Shown here: one piece after another, positions 7,710-16,843 of the stretch
Layout: each line of letters starts with the position of its first letter
How positions within the stretch are numbered: position 1 is the stretch's first letter
Translations under genes and position numbers: made by a program
Notes under the pieces: generated by a model
Told to the model about the DNA's origin: nothing
The model's database searches: none
The model's input: the letters and a program-made list of their open reading frames with translations, nothing else
Assembly (NCBI GenBank): GCA_900555555.1
Contig: USLK01000001.1
Span: 1-64,000, forward strand
DNA: 64,000 bases
Direction of reading: 5' to 3'
Origin: an uncultured Collinsella sp.
Lineage (GTDB): Bacteria > Actinomycetota > Coriobacteriia > Coriobacteriales > Coriobacteriaceae

Positions 7710-9098
7710 ATGGAGCGACCGAACGCATGGAAGAACTACGACGAGGCGGCCCTCACCGAGCTTGAGGGCCTGTGCTCCGATTACCGCACCTTCATCAGCG
7801 AGAACAAGACCGAGCGCGAGTGCGTCACCGCGTCCGTCGAGCTCGCTCGCGCCGCCGGTTACGTGAGCCTCGAGGACGCCCTGGCCTCCGGCAAGAAGCT
7901 CGGGACCGGCGACAAGGTCTACGCCACCTCGCACAACAAGACCCTCATGCTCGTCAACCTCGGCTCCAAGCCGCTCGAGGCCGGCATGAACATCCTGGGC
8001 GCGCACATCGACTCCCCGCGCCTGGACCTCAAGCAGAACCCGCTGTACGAGGCCGGCGACATGGCCTACCTCGATACGCATTACTACGGCGGCGTGAAAG
8101 CCTACCACTGGGTCGCCACCCCGCTGGCGCTGCACGGCGTCGTGTGCAAGAAGGACGGCACCACCGTCTCCATCTCTGTGGGCGAGGACCCGTCCGATCC
8201 GGTCTTCTGCATCTCCGACCTGCTGATCCACCTTGCCGGCGACCAGATGGAGAAGCCCGCCGCCAAGGCCGTCGAGCATGAGAACCTCGATATGATCGTG
8301 GCCGGCCGCCCGGTCGTGATCGAGGGCGACGAGGAGGTCAAGGAGCCCGTCAAGCAGATGTTCCTCGACCTGGTCAAGGAGAAATACGGCTTTGACGAGG
8401 AGGACTTCCTGTCCGCCGAGCTCGAGGTCGTTCCCGCCGGCGCCGCTCGCGACATGGGCCTGGACCGCTCCATGATCTTGGGTTACGGCCAGGACGACCG
8501 CGTGTGCGCCTACACCTCCCTGGCGGCCCAGCTGGCCGTCGCCGACGTCGAGACCACCAGCGTGTGTCTGCTCGTCGACAAGGAGGAGATCGGCTCCGTG
8601 GGCGCCTCCGGCATGACCAGCCGCTTCTTCGAGAACACCGTGGCCGAGATCATGGCCCTCGCCGGCGAGGAGAGCCCGCTGGCCCTGCGCCGCGCCCTGG
8701 CCAGCTCCCACATGCTGTCCTCCGATGTCTCCGCCGGCTTCGACCAGCTCTACGCCGATCGCTTTGAGAAGAAGAACGCAGCCGTCATGGGCCACGGTCT
8801 GTGCTTCAACAAGTACACCGGCTCCCGCGGCAAGGGCGGTTCCAACGACGCCGATGCCGAGTACCTGGCAAGCCTGCGCAAGACCATGGACGATGCCGGC
8901 GTGGCATTCCAGACCTGCGAGCTCGGCCGCATCAACGCGGGCGGCGGCGGCACCATCGCCTACATCCTGGCCGAGTACGGCATGAATGTCATCGACTCCG
9001 GCGTGGCCGTCCTGTCCATGCACTCCCTGTGGGAGGCCACCAACAAGGCCGATGTCTACGAGGCCTACAAGGGCTACAAGGCGTTCATCCAGCGCTAG
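7710..9098 (+). CDS. M18-family zinc aminopeptidase
   Basis: This 462-residue peptidase has the usual M18 length. Dinuclear zinc ligands can be placed at H99 and D101 (GAHIDSPR), the Asp pair at 262-263 (GYGQDDR), the Glu pair at 292-293 (DKEEIGS) and H438 (MHSLWE). M18 enzymes remove N-terminal acidic, neutral or hydrophobic residues from peptides in the cytoplasm, usually as a dodecamer. The ATG at 7710 follows GAAAGGA. It is a single-gene unit with a strong terminator; gene symbols differ between genera (apeA, apeB, lap), so none is given. Confidence 0.92.
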   Translation: MERPNAWKNYDEAALTELEGLCSDYRTFISENKTERECVTASVELARAAGYVSLEDALASGKKLGTGDKVYATSHNKTLMLVNLGSKPLEAGMNILGAHIDSPRLDLKQNPLYEAGDMAYLDTHYYGGVKAYHWVATPLALHGVVCKKDGTTVSISVGEDPSDPVFCISDLLIHLAGDQMEKPAAKAVEHENLDMIVAGRPVVIEGDEEVKEPVKQMFLDLVKEKYGFDEEDFLSAELEVVPAGAARDMGLDRSMILGYGQDDRVCAYTSLAAQLAVADVETTSVCLLVDKEEIGSVGASGMTSRFFENTVAEIMALAGEESPLALRRALASSHMLSSDVSAGFDQLYADRFEKKNAAVMGHGLCFNKYTGSRGKGGSNDADAEYLASLRKTMDDAGVAFQTCELGRINAGGGGTIAYILAEYGMNVIDSGVAVLSMHSLWEATNKADVYEAYKGYKAFIQR

Positions 9099-9114
9099 GT
9101 TCCCCGATATGACG

Positions 9115-9157
9115 AAGGGCCGCGGTACGCACTGAATGAACCGCGGCCCTTATTTTT
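9115..9157 (+). terminator. Intrinsic terminator of the aminopeptidase gene
   Basis: A perfect 12-base stem (AAGGGCCGCGGT with its complement) is followed by A and five T. It sits between convergent genes. Confidence 0.9.
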
Positions 9158-9160
9158 GCC

Positions 9161-10099
9161 CTACTGCAATGATGCAGCAGACCGAACCGTCTCGACCCCC
9201 ACATGGGCCCCGGCTGTCTCCACGACGGCGGCGGAAATGCGGTTCGCGCACCCGAGCGCATCGACCAGGGCATCCCCGCGCTGCAGGCACGCCATCACCG
9301 CGCCGATGTGGGCATCCCCCGCCCCAATGGTGTCGACCACGCGGGCCGAGACACCTTCGACGCGCCCCCGTTGAGCTCCGGTATCGTAATAGCAGCCCTC
9401 TGCACCCAGCGTCGCGATCACCGTGTTGCCCACGCGCTCGCGCAAAGCGGCAACGGCCTCCGCGACGGCATCGGGGCCCTCGCCATACAACCCCTCGACC
9501 CCCAACCGACGCGCGCTCACAACGGCCTCGTCTCCATTCATATGGAGCATGGGGTGCAGGTCGTAGATGCGCTCGATGCGATCCATGGGCAGCTCCCCGG
9601 GGCGCGGGCCCGGGGTGAACACGATCGTTTTCTCCCGTCCCCGCCGTTCGAGGAAGTCGATGATCACATCCCCCGTCGCATCTTCGATCTCCAGACCGCA
9701 CACGTAGATCATGTCGATATCGTCCATATCGAGCGCATCGAACCATTCCGTCCTGTAGAGGTAATCGGCCCCGTGGTAGGCGACGAACGTGCGCTCACCG
9801 TCGGGCTCGACGAAACAATAGCAGCAGCCGTTTTCCTGCTCGGGATTCTCCACCATCACGGGAACCCCCTCGGCTTGCAGCCCCCGATGCACGAAGTCCC
9901 CGAACGCACCCGTTCCGACGGGAGAGAACAACACGGACGGGACATCGAGCGCATGGGCGATGGCGAACGCGTTGAATGCGCAGCCGCCCAGCGCCATCTT
10001 CTGCCCGTACACCACGACATCCTGCGCGGTAGCCGGCAAACGATCGACATTGATGATGACGTCGGCGCACGTCACACCGATAAATAGCAGCTTGCCCAT
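9161..10099 (-). CDS. PfkB/ribokinase-family sugar or nucleoside kinase
   Basis: This 312-residue protein has the PfkB fold: an N-terminal substrate-binding part with a GG motif (ALGGCAFNAFAIAHAL), and the C-terminal catalytic signature DTIGAGDAH at 256-264, where D262 is the catalytic base. It should phosphorylate a sugar, sugar derivative or nucleoside with ATP in the cytoplasm. The substrate cannot be chosen from the sequence, and no sugar pathway gene is next to it. The ATG at 10099 follows a GGGGG ribosome site. It is divergent from the yaaA-like gene across a 126-base gap. Confidence 0.85.
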   Translation of the reverse strand: MGKLLFIGVTCADVIINVDRLPATAQDVVVYGQKMALGGCAFNAFAIAHALDVPSVLFSPVGTGAFGDFVHRGLQAEGVPVMVENPEQENGCCYCFVEPDGERTFVAYHGADYLYRTEWFDALDMDDIDMIYVCGLEIEDATGDVIIDFLERRGREKTIVFTPGPRPGELPMDRIERIYDLHPMLHMNGDEAVVSARRLGVEGLYGEGPDAVAEAVAALRERVGNTVIATLGAEGCYYDTGAQRGRVEGVSARVVDTIGAGDAHIGAVMACLQRGDALVDALGCANRISAAVVETAGAHVGVETVRSAASLQ

Positions 10100-10225
10100 A
10101 CAGCCCCCAACCTTATGGCATCCAAACGCATGCGCATTGCATGGTACCACCCCTCGGGCCGCGCGCATATGCGGCCACGCAGGTATCATTGTCAAGAAAG
10201 GCATCTCGACCCACGGAGCGCATCG

Positions 10226-11035
10226 ATGCAGATCATCATCTCCCCCGCCAAGCAAATGCTTGCAGACGCCGACACGTTCGCACCCGTCGGCATCCCGCCG
10301 TTTCCCGACAAGACCGCTCGCATCGTGGAGGAGCTGCAGGACATCGAACGCGACCAGGGGGCGCAGGCGCTCCAGAACCTTTGGAACGTCAGCGATCGCC
10401 TGCTCGGCTCATCTCTCGATGCGCTCCATCGCTTTCGCCCCATCGCCCACGAAGCCGATCTCGCCGAACCGTGCACGGCATCCCGGGTATCGCCCGCGCT
10501 CTTCAGCTACCACGGCCTGCAGTACCGGCACATCGCACCGACCGTCCTCGACCAGCATGCCCTCTCCTGGCTCAACGACCACCTGTGGATACTCTCGGGC
10601 CTCTACGGCTGTGTGCGCCCCTTCCACGCCGTCCAACCCTATCGGCTGGAAATGGGAGCGAAGCTCGCCATCGATGGTGCGCGCAACCTGTACGGGTACT
10701 GGGGCGACGCGCTCGCCCGCACCGTGACGGAACATGACCGCACGGTTGTCAACTTGGCGAGCGTCGAGTATGCAAAGGCGCTGCTGCCGCATCTCGACAA
10801 GGACGTTGCCGTTGTGACCTGCATTTTCGCCGAAAGCGTCCGGAATGGGAAACCGCGGCAGGTGTCCGGCGCCAGCAAAGCGGCGCGCGGCACCATGGTG
10901 CGGTGGCTCGCCGAGCAGCAGACCGACGATGCAGCCATCATCGAACGGTTCGACATAGGATACAAAGTCGCAGGCGAGCTGGGACATGTGTCGGCAGACC
11001 GTCGCGAACGGACCGTTGTCTTCGTGAAGCAATAG
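10226..11035 (+). CDS. yaaA: YaaA (UPF0246/DUF328) peroxide-stress family protein
   Basis: This 269-residue protein starts with the typical MQIIISPAKQM. It has the family motifs around SPALFSYHGLQYRHI, LSGLYGCVRPFHAVQPYRLEMG and NLASVEYAKAL. In E. coli YaaA lowers free iron and limits oxidative DNA damage, and related folds bind DNA. A similar role here is inferred by family only. The ATG at 10226 follows GGAG. It is cytoplasmic, with no signal peptide or membrane segment, and it is not tightly linked to the glycosyltransferases downstream. Confidence 0.88.
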   Translation: MQIIISPAKQMLADADTFAPVGIPPFPDKTARIVEELQDIERDQGAQALQNLWNVSDRLLGSSLDALHRFRPIAHEADLAEPCTASRVSPALFSYHGLQYRHIAPTVLDQHALSWLNDHLWILSGLYGCVRPFHAVQPYRLEMGAKLAIDGARNLYGYWGDALARTVTEHDRTVVNLASVEYAKALLPHLDKDVAVVTCIFAESVRNGKPRQVSGASKAARGTMVRWLAEQQTDDAAIIERFDIGYKVAGELGHVSADRRERTVVFVKQ

Positions 11036-11045
11036 GGACCCGTTC

Positions 11046-11084
11046 TCGATTGAGGTACGATAGGAAAAATTTGTAGTCAATCGA
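11046..11084. repeat. Eight-base inverted repeat before the first glycosyltransferase
   Basis: TCGATTGA and TCAATCGA are separated by 23 bases between yaaA and the glycosyltransferase. This could be a weak hairpin terminator or a protein-binding dyad. Confidence 0.4.
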
Positions 11085-11096
11085 AACGGCGGATTC

Positions 11097-12248
11097 GTGG
11101 TAGGCCCAGAGCAGATAACCCCACTTCACAGCGTATCGGTCGTAGTGCCGGTCTATAACGTCGAGCGCTACCTCGATCAGTGCCTCGCGTCCATTCGCTC
11201 ATCCCTGGGACACAGCCTCCAGCTCATCATCGTGGATGACGGCTCCACCGATGCCTCGCGCGAGATCGCCGGGGCGTACGTGGAGCGCACGAAGGCGGAT
11301 CCCCGCCCCGACACACCCGATGCGATCTTGCTCTCCAAGGAGAACGGCGGCTACGGCAGCGCGGTCAATTATGGCATCGCGCATGCCGACGGCCAGTATA
11401 TCGGCATCGTGGAGCCCGATGACTATCTGGACGGCGACCAATTCGGCGCCCTTTACGATATAGCGCAAAAGAGCGCCCTTCCCGATGTGGTCAAGGCGAC
11501 CTACAAGCGCGTCTGGATGCCCGACACCCCCGAGCAGCGCATATGGTGCTCACTGCTGCATCATCGCGGCGTCAAAACCTGGCAAGACGGCACGACGGAT
11601 CTGGGCGAGTCCCCGCTGCTCGTGCGCTGGCACCCTTCCGTCTGGTCGGCCATCTACCGCAAGGACTTCCTCGATGCGACCGACACGCGCTTCATCGAAT
11701 ACCCGGGCGCCGGCTGGGTCGACAACCCGTTCGTCATGCGCGCCATGTGCCAAGCGGAGCGCATAGCCTTCACCGATGATGCCTGGTACTGCTATCGGGA
11801 AGACCGCCCGGGATCGAGCACCGTGACAAAAGCACCCGAGCTGTCCCTGATACGATGGCAGGAGATGCACGATGAGGTGGAGCGGAGCCGGTGGGCGCGC
11901 GACGAGGGGGTCCAGGCCTCCCTGTGCAGCATCGGGTTCAGGTATCTCGGCAAGCTCTGGGATTCCCCCGCGTTCGAAGACAGCCGCGTGCACGAAAAGG
12001 CGATCGATCTCATGCACGCCATGGACCCGCGCGTCGCCTGCTCGCTCGAAGACGTCTCCCCTGCCGCCAAGCGGCGCTACCTCACCGAATCACATCAAGC
12101 AGGCGAGGCCGGCAGCACGTGGGCCTATCGCCGAGCCATGATACGCGAGCTGCTGTGGTCCTGGCGCGAATGCGGTTTTTGGTTCGCCTGCGAACGAGCC
12201 GGACTCCACAGGCATCCCGTCACCGATAATGGACAGCCCAACGCATAA
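11097..12248 (+). CDS. Family 2 glycosyltransferase (GT-A)
   Basis: This 383-residue enzyme opens with a GT-A Rossmann domain: VSVVVPVYN at about 13-21, the nucleotide-binding DDGSTD at 47-52 and the metal-binding EPDD at about 106-109. The C-terminal half is rich in Trp and Arg and has no transmembrane helix, so the protein is probably peripheral. It likely adds a sugar to a cell-surface polymer or lipid. The start is a GTG at 11097 with only a weak ribosome site, so the exact N-terminus is uncertain. The second glycosyltransferase begins nine bases after its stop, so the pair is co-transcribed. Confidence 0.85.
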   Translation: MVGPEQITPLHSVSVVVPVYNVERYLDQCLASIRSSLGHSLQLIIVDDGSTDASREIAGAYVERTKADPRPDTPDAILLSKENGGYGSAVNYGIAHADGQYIGIVEPDDYLDGDQFGALYDIAQKSALPDVVKATYKRVWMPDTPEQRIWCSLLHHRGVKTWQDGTTDLGESPLLVRWHPSVWSAIYRKDFLDATDTRFIEYPGAGWVDNPFVMRAMCQAERIAFTDDAWYCYREDRPGSSTVTKAPELSLIRWQEMHDEVERSRWARDEGVQASLCSIGFRYLGKLWDSPAFEDSRVHEKAIDLMHAMDPRVACSLEDVSPAAKRRYLTESHQAGEAGSTWAYRRAMIRELLWSWRECGFWFACERAGLHRHPVTDNGQPNA

Positions 12249-12257
12249 GGAGTAGCC

Positions 12258-13343
12258 TTGTCCAACCCCAACCCGCTTGTCAGCGTCATCATCCCGGCGT
12301 ACAACGTCGAATCATACGTAGAGGCCGCCGTGCGATCGGTGCTCGACCAGACCCTCACCGACTTCGAGCTCATCGTCGTAGATGACGGCTCGAAAGATCG
12401 AACGGGCGCCATCCTCGATTCCCTGGCCGAGCAGGATGGACGCCTCATCGTCTTGCATGTCCCCAACGGGGGCGCGCCGGCCGCGCGCAACCTCGCCATC
12501 GATCGCGCGCGCGGACGCTATATGGTCTTTGTGGATGCCGACGACGAATGCGCGCCGCATATGCTCGAGACGCTTGCGCAGATGATGGAAAGCGGCTGCC
12601 AGCTGGCCATCAGCGGTTTTGAAATCGTCACGACCACCGGCTACGGCAACGGTGAGGACTCCGGGGACGACACCTTTGTGGAGACCAAGCAGGTGGCCGG
12701 CGCCCGCTACGACACGGCCGATGCGTTTCATCACGCCTCCCCCGAGCTATTCGACAACAACATGCTCTACCCGCCGTGGAACAAGATGTTCCTCACGAGC
12801 CGGCTCAACGAGCTCCACATCCGCTACCGCGATGTCTTTTGGGACGACTTCCCCTTTGTCCTGGACTATATTCGCGACGTCGAGCGCGTCTCCGTTACCA
12901 GCGAACCGCTCTACCGGTTCTTTCGCCGACGCGCCGATTCGGAGACCGCGCGCTATCGCGATGGCGTCTTCGAGAAACGCGAGACGGAAAACGAGTGGAT
13001 GCGCGAGCTCTACGCCCACTGGGACATGGCATCCGACCCCGTTGCCGACGAGATGGTAAGTCGGCGCTACATCGAGCGCCTCGTGGGATGCGTTGCCAAC
13101 GAATGCTCGGCCAAGAACCCCAAAGGGTTTGGCGAGAAGCGCGCCAAGGTTGCCGAGATGCTCGGCTCTCCCGCCGTTGCACCCGCGCTCGCATCGGCAA
13201 GGCCGCGCAGCGCCAAGATGAAGGTCATGCTCATCCCGTACCGCATGCGCTCGGCTACGCTCTGCCTGCTCTCCGGCATGTTCATCGAATGGGTGCGCGG
13301 GGCGGCGCCCACGCTGTTCGCAAAGCTCAAGGCCTCGCGCTAG
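12258..13343 (+). CDS. Family 2 glycosyltransferase (GT-A)
   Basis: This 361-residue protein has SVIIPAYN at about 9-16, DDGSKD at 42-47 and the DxD-type DADD at 93-96, all GT2 hallmarks. A short hydrophobic stretch near the C-terminus (ATLCLLSGMFIEWV) may touch the membrane. It starts at TTG with AAGGAG seven bases upstream; no better ATG is available. It pairs with the preceding glycosyltransferase in a two-gene operon, probably for a surface glycan such as teichoic-acid-like or capsular polymer. The acceptor is unknown. No flippase or polymerase lies nearby. Confidence 0.87.
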   Translation: MSNPNPLVSVIIPAYNVESYVEAAVRSVLDQTLTDFELIVVDDGSKDRTGAILDSLAEQDGRLIVLHVPNGGAPAARNLAIDRARGRYMVFVDADDECAPHMLETLAQMMESGCQLAISGFEIVTTTGYGNGEDSGDDTFVETKQVAGARYDTADAFHHASPELFDNNMLYPPWNKMFLTSRLNELHIRYRDVFWDDFPFVLDYIRDVERVSVTSEPLYRFFRRRADSETARYRDGVFEKRETENEWMRELYAHWDMASDPVADEMVSRRYIERLVGCVANECSAKNPKGFGEKRAKVAEMLGSPAVAPALASARPRSAKMKVMLIPYRMRSATLCLLSGMFIEWVRGAAPTLFAKLKASR

Positions 13344-13363
13344 ATCCCCTTCCGGCCAGACGA

Positions 13364-13401
13364 CGATGCCCGCATCGCCAACGCGGCGAGTGCGGGCATC
13401 G
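13364..13401. terminator. Terminator between convergent glycosyltransferase and PARG genes
   Basis: CGATGCCCGCATCGCC pairs with GGCGAGTGCGGGCATCG with few mismatches around a five-base loop. A T run is weak. Confidence 0.6.
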
Positions 13402-13421
13402 CCGCTTATGGACGGGCGCGA

Positions 13422-14354
13422 TTACAGGTACTTACGCCAGTCGGCCTCGTCCTCATCCTGGACGGCCTGGGCCTCGGCCGCGGCCTTCGCTTCACGCCGG
13501 GCCCGCAGGTCCTCGTAGGATTCGGTGTTCACCTTGGGAAACGCCGCGAACGCATGCTCGAAACGCTCGTAGGTTTCTTGATGGCGAGTGCGCGGGATCG
13601 CCAGGTACACCTCGTGGGCGGCATGGGAGCCGGACGCAAGCTCCTCGCGCAGCATCTCCGCAACCTCGCCGGCATCCCAGCCGTTCGAATCGCAGCCGAA
13701 TGCGCCCAAGACGAGCTTATCGTGCCCCAACTCGTCCGCGATGGACAAGACGAAGCGGATGCGCTCGCGCATAGCCCGCGCGAGCACGTCGGCATCGACC
13801 TTATACTCATCGCGCGCACGCCGGGCATGCGGCGCGGCCGCAACGATCACATCGGCATAGGCGTGCACCTTTTCACGGGCGAACCGCACGTGCGGGACCA
13901 GCAGGGCCCGGTTGCGATACAGGTTGCAGTTGATATTGCGACGACGGTTCTCCGCATACCAATCCGCCTGGCGCTTCAAGATGTTGCAGAGATACGAATC
14001 CGCGCACAGCGCCTCCTCTTGGCCCCAAAACCCGCGCTCATAGCCGCCGGCCGGATGGGTGAAAGAGGCGCAATCCAGCACCGCCATATCGCAAAACCGG
14101 GCACGGCCGCGACCATGCTCGACAATCACCGATGTCGCATCCCCATCGACCACATGGACAACAGCGCCGGACGGGGCTTCCCCCTCCGGCGCACACGCCG
14201 CGGGCGCAGGAGGCATGCCGTCGATGCGATGGACGGCACTCGCCGATGCCTCGATTTCCGCTGCAAAGCGATGCTCCATGTCCTCGATATGCGCCTGTGC
14301 CCTCCCGCCGCGTGCGGCGCGGCGGCCGGCACCGTCTCCATGCTCACGAACCAT
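13422..14354 (-). CDS. Microbial-type poly(ADP-ribose) glycohydrolase-like protein (TIGR02452/PARG_cat)
   Basis: This 310-residue protein matches the microbial PARG family. A stretch at 101-120 reads PAGGYERGFWGQEEALCADS, equivalent to the catalytic GGG-x6-8-QEE loop, with the catalytic Glu in GQEE at 111-114. The later LGAFGCDSNGWDAGEVAEML matches the second conserved block. Members are macrodomain-like and remove ADP-ribose from proteins or nucleic acids. The usual first Gly-Gly-Gly is PAGG here, a mild deviation. The C-terminal tail is charged and helical. The start is supported by AAAGGAC. It lies 72 bases after a PAP2 phosphatase gene and is probably co-transcribed with it. No DarT-like toxin is visible. 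Confidence 0.8.
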   Translation of the reverse strand: MVREHGDGAGRRAARGGRAQAHIEDMEHRFAAEIEASASAVHRIDGMPPAPAACAPEGEAPSGAVVHVVDGDATSVIVEHGRGRARFCDMAVLDCASFTHPAGGYERGFWGQEEALCADSYLCNILKRQADWYAENRRRNINCNLYRNRALLVPHVRFAREKVHAYADVIVAAAPHARRARDEYKVDADVLARAMRERIRFVLSIADELGHDKLVLGAFGCDSNGWDAGEVAEMLREELASGSHAAHEVYLAIPRTRHQETYERFEHAFAAFPKVNTESYEDLRARREAKAAAEAQAVQDEDEADWRKYL

Positions 14355-14426
14355 AACGCGCGTCCTTTCGCTCGAATCGACCTATGGCGATAATACCCAA
14401 CATGAGCATCCTCAACGCGCGACAGT

Positions 14427-15107
14427 TCATGCGTCCCCTGCATCCGGTGCGTCCAAAAACGACGGTGCCATCACGCGGGTATAGAAGGCCAGCCAGACAA
14501 GGGAGGCGCAGAAGCCGCCCAGGACATCGGATGCATAGTGGACGCCGAGATAGATGCGGCTCACGCCTATCAGCACGATAACGATGGAAAACGCTGTGCA
14601 AAGCAGTACGCGCTGCCGCCGGTTGCGCCCATATCGCCAGATGATCCATACGATGAGGCCGAAAAAGGCCATAGCGGCCATGGAATGGCCCGATGGGAAG
14701 CTGAACCCATGCTCTATCACCAGCCGCAGCGATTCATCGGGCCGGGGGCGCTGCACGATGGCCTTGAGCGCCACGTTGAGCAACGCGGCCAGACACAGGT
14801 TGAGGGCGCAGCACCAACCCGGCCGGCGCCCGGGGGCGAACGCGGCGATGACCAGCAGCATGACGATCAGGACGACCGGCGTCGCCAGCGCGGACAACGT
14901 CTCCATGACGGGCGTGAGCCAGGGCGTGCGCAGCTTTTGGACGATAAGCGCGTAGGCGATTTGGTCCATCCGCATGATCTCGCCCTGCATGACCTTGTTG
15001 AGCAGGACAAGAAATACCGCAAGGCACCCCAAAACGACCAGAAGCCGTCGGTTCTCCCGCAACCTCCTGCGCATAGGGGGCAGGCTTCCCTTAATGCTCT
15101 CGCTCAT
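14427..15107 (-). CDS. PAP2-family membrane lipid phosphatase
   Basis: This 226-residue protein has about six membrane helices and the three PAP2 active-site blocks: KAIVQRPRP, PSGHS, and SRIYLGVHYASDVLGG. Each holds the expected catalytic Arg or His residues. Such enzymes dephosphorylate undecaprenyl pyrophosphate or phosphatidylglycerol phosphate at the outer membrane face. The start at 15107 is the best of two (the other is 15074); neither has a strong ribosome site. It is divergent from the SOS-type polymerase and precedes the PARG-like gene. Confidence 0.87.
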   Translation of the reverse strand: MSESIKGSLPPMRRRLRENRRLLVVLGCLAVFLVLLNKVMQGEIMRMDQIAYALIVQKLRTPWLTPVMETLSALATPVVLIVMLLVIAAFAPGRRPGWCCALNLCLAALLNVALKAIVQRPRPDESLRLVIEHGFSFPSGHSMAAMAFFGLIVWIIWRYGRNRRQRVLLCTAFSIVIVLIGVSRIYLGVHYASDVLGGFCASLVWLAFYTRVMAPSFLDAPDAGDA

Positions 15108-15225
15108 GCCTATTTGATCCCTTCGACGCGGCTCCGAACAAATCGTGCCGATTGTGTGGTGCATCATTCTACGCGTTGGGCCGTCAAGCTGCGCAGATAC
15201 ACCATACGCCCAGATGATGATCCAT

Positions 15226-15254
15226 TTGACCCTTCCCATATCCAAGTATACTAT
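15226..15254 (+). promoter_or_regulatory. Promoter of the Y-family polymerase gene
   Basis: TTGACC at 15226-15231 is followed after 17 bases by TACTAT at 15249-15254 (TATACT at 15 bases is the alternative). Two LexA-type boxes begin right after the -10. Confidence 0.65.
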
Positions 15255-15283
15255 CGAACATAAGTTCTTGAAACATCTGTTCG
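15255..15283 (+). promoter_or_regulatory. Two adjacent LexA (SOS) boxes
   Basis: CGAACATAAGTTCT at 15255-15268 and, on the other strand, CGAACAGATGTTTC at 15270-15283 match the Gram-positive LexA consensus CGAACRNRYGTTYC. The second matches at every position. They lie between the -10 and the GTG start at 15299, so damage-inducible control is expected. Confidence 0.8.
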
Positions 15284-15298
15284 GATTGAGGAGGGGCC

Positions 15299-16819
15299 GT
15301 GGGGGATTTCGACGTCGAGGCGAGCTCAGACGGGCGCAAACACGTATACATCTGCATCGACCTTAAAACGTTCTACGCATCGGTGGAATGCGCCGATCGG
15401 GGACTCGATCCGTTCACGACCAACCTCGTCGTGGCGGACACCTCGCGCGGTCGCTCGACCATCTGCCTCGCCATCTCCCCCGCCATGAAAAAACTGGGGA
15501 TCCGCAATCGCTGCCGCATCTTCGAAATACCGCAAGGCATCGATTACATCGCCGCAAAGCCGCGCATGCGCCATTATATGGAGGTCTCGGCGCGCATCTA
15601 CGGCATGTATCTCGAATATGTCAGCCCGCAAGACGTACACGTCTACTCGATCGACGAGTGTTTCATCGATGCCACCCCGTACCTCTCGCTCTACGGGCTC
15701 AGCGCACAGGAGTTTGCGAAGGAGCTGCGCGGCGCCGTGCTATCAAGAACCGGCATCACGGCAACCGTGGGCATCGGCCCCAACCTGTTTCTGGCGAAGG
15801 TGGCCCTCGATGTCAGCGCCAAACACGAGAAGAACGGAATCGGCGCGCTCGATGCCGAACGATTCCGCCAAGACATCTGGACGCATCGCCCCCTCACCGA
15901 CATCTGGGGCATAGGGCCGGGCATAGCGAACCGGCTCGAAGCGTACCGCGTCTACGACCTGATGGGAATCGCCGCGCTCGACCAGCAGATCCTCTATCGG
16001 GAATTCGGGGTGAACGCCGAATACCTCATCGACCATGCCCACGGCTATGAGCCCTGCACCATAAGGGAGATACAGGAATATCGACCGCAAGCGACCTCGA
16101 CCACAAACGGCCAGGTCCTATCGCGCAACTATAGCTACGATGAGGCACGCACCGTATTGCTCGAAATGGTCGATACCTCCGTGCTCGATCTGGTGGAAAA
16201 GGGTCTTGTCGCCAGCGGGATATCGCTGTCCGTAGGCTACGGCAACGAGGCCCGAGAAATCCGACGCCTCGATGCGAGCGGGACGGCCTCGTTCGTCGAC
16301 TGTTGCGGGCATCGGCGGACGAGCATGGCCACCGACATCGAGATGCAAACCTCCCGCCCCCATCAGCAAACGCCCGGATCGTCCCCCGGCGGAAAGGCAC
16401 GTGACCTGCTCGCCGATAGCGACAGGGCCGCCAGGGTCTTCAGGGGCGAGCACGGATTGCAGGCCGTAGGGGCACGAGGACTCTATCCCCGATCAGGAAA
16501 ACAGCGACGGCTCGGAGAGCGCACGAACTCCCGCGCCAAGCTCCGCACGGCATTCGAATCGCTGTATCGCGAGACCGTCGACCCGCGGCGCCCCATCAAG
16601 AAAATCAATATCGGATTCGGCGACTTGCTCCCGGAGGAGATGGCAACCTGCGATCTGTTCACCGATATGAAGGCGGAGCAGCGGGAGCGAAGCCTGCAAC
16701 ACGCTATCATCGATGTGAAGGGACGGTACGGGAAGAACGCGCTCGTCATGGGCAGGAGCCTACGCCCCGAAGCCACCGGGCGCGAGCGCAACAACCAGGT
16801 CGGAGGACATCACGCTTAA
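15299..16819 (+). CDS. Y-family translesion DNA polymerase (UvrX/UmuC-like)
   Basis: This 506-residue polymerase has the catalytic Asp in YICIDLKTFYASVE (D21) and the palm SIDE motif with D119 and E120. Helix-hairpin-helix sequence DIWGIGPGIANRL follows, then a little-finger region up to residue 490. The longer little finger and the neighbouring YolD gene point to the UvrX/ImuB-like subgroup rather than classical DinB. It should bypass DNA lesions. The GTG at 15299 follows GAGGAGGGG at ideal spacing. Two LexA boxes precede it. The stretch at about 345-400 is low-complexity and polar, which is unusual for the fold. Confidence 0.9.
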   Translation: MGDFDVEASSDGRKHVYICIDLKTFYASVECADRGLDPFTTNLVVADTSRGRSTICLAISPAMKKLGIRNRCRIFEIPQGIDYIAAKPRMRHYMEVSARIYGMYLEYVSPQDVHVYSIDECFIDATPYLSLYGLSAQEFAKELRGAVLSRTGITATVGIGPNLFLAKVALDVSAKHEKNGIGALDAERFRQDIWTHRPLTDIWGIGPGIANRLEAYRVYDLMGIAALDQQILYREFGVNAEYLIDHAHGYEPCTIREIQEYRPQATSTTNGQVLSRNYSYDEARTVLLEMVDTSVLDLVEKGLVASGISLSVGYGNEAREIRRLDASGTASFVDCCGHRRTSMATDIEMQTSRPHQQTPGSSPGGKARDLLADSDRAARVFRGEHGLQAVGARGLYPRSGKQRRLGERTNSRAKLRTAFESLYRETVDPRRPIKKINIGFGDLLPEEMATCDLFTDMKAEQRERSLQHAIIDVKGRYGKNALVMGRSLRPEATGRERNNQVGGHHA

Positions 16820-16843
16820 TATGTCGACCAGGAGGAGTAAACA

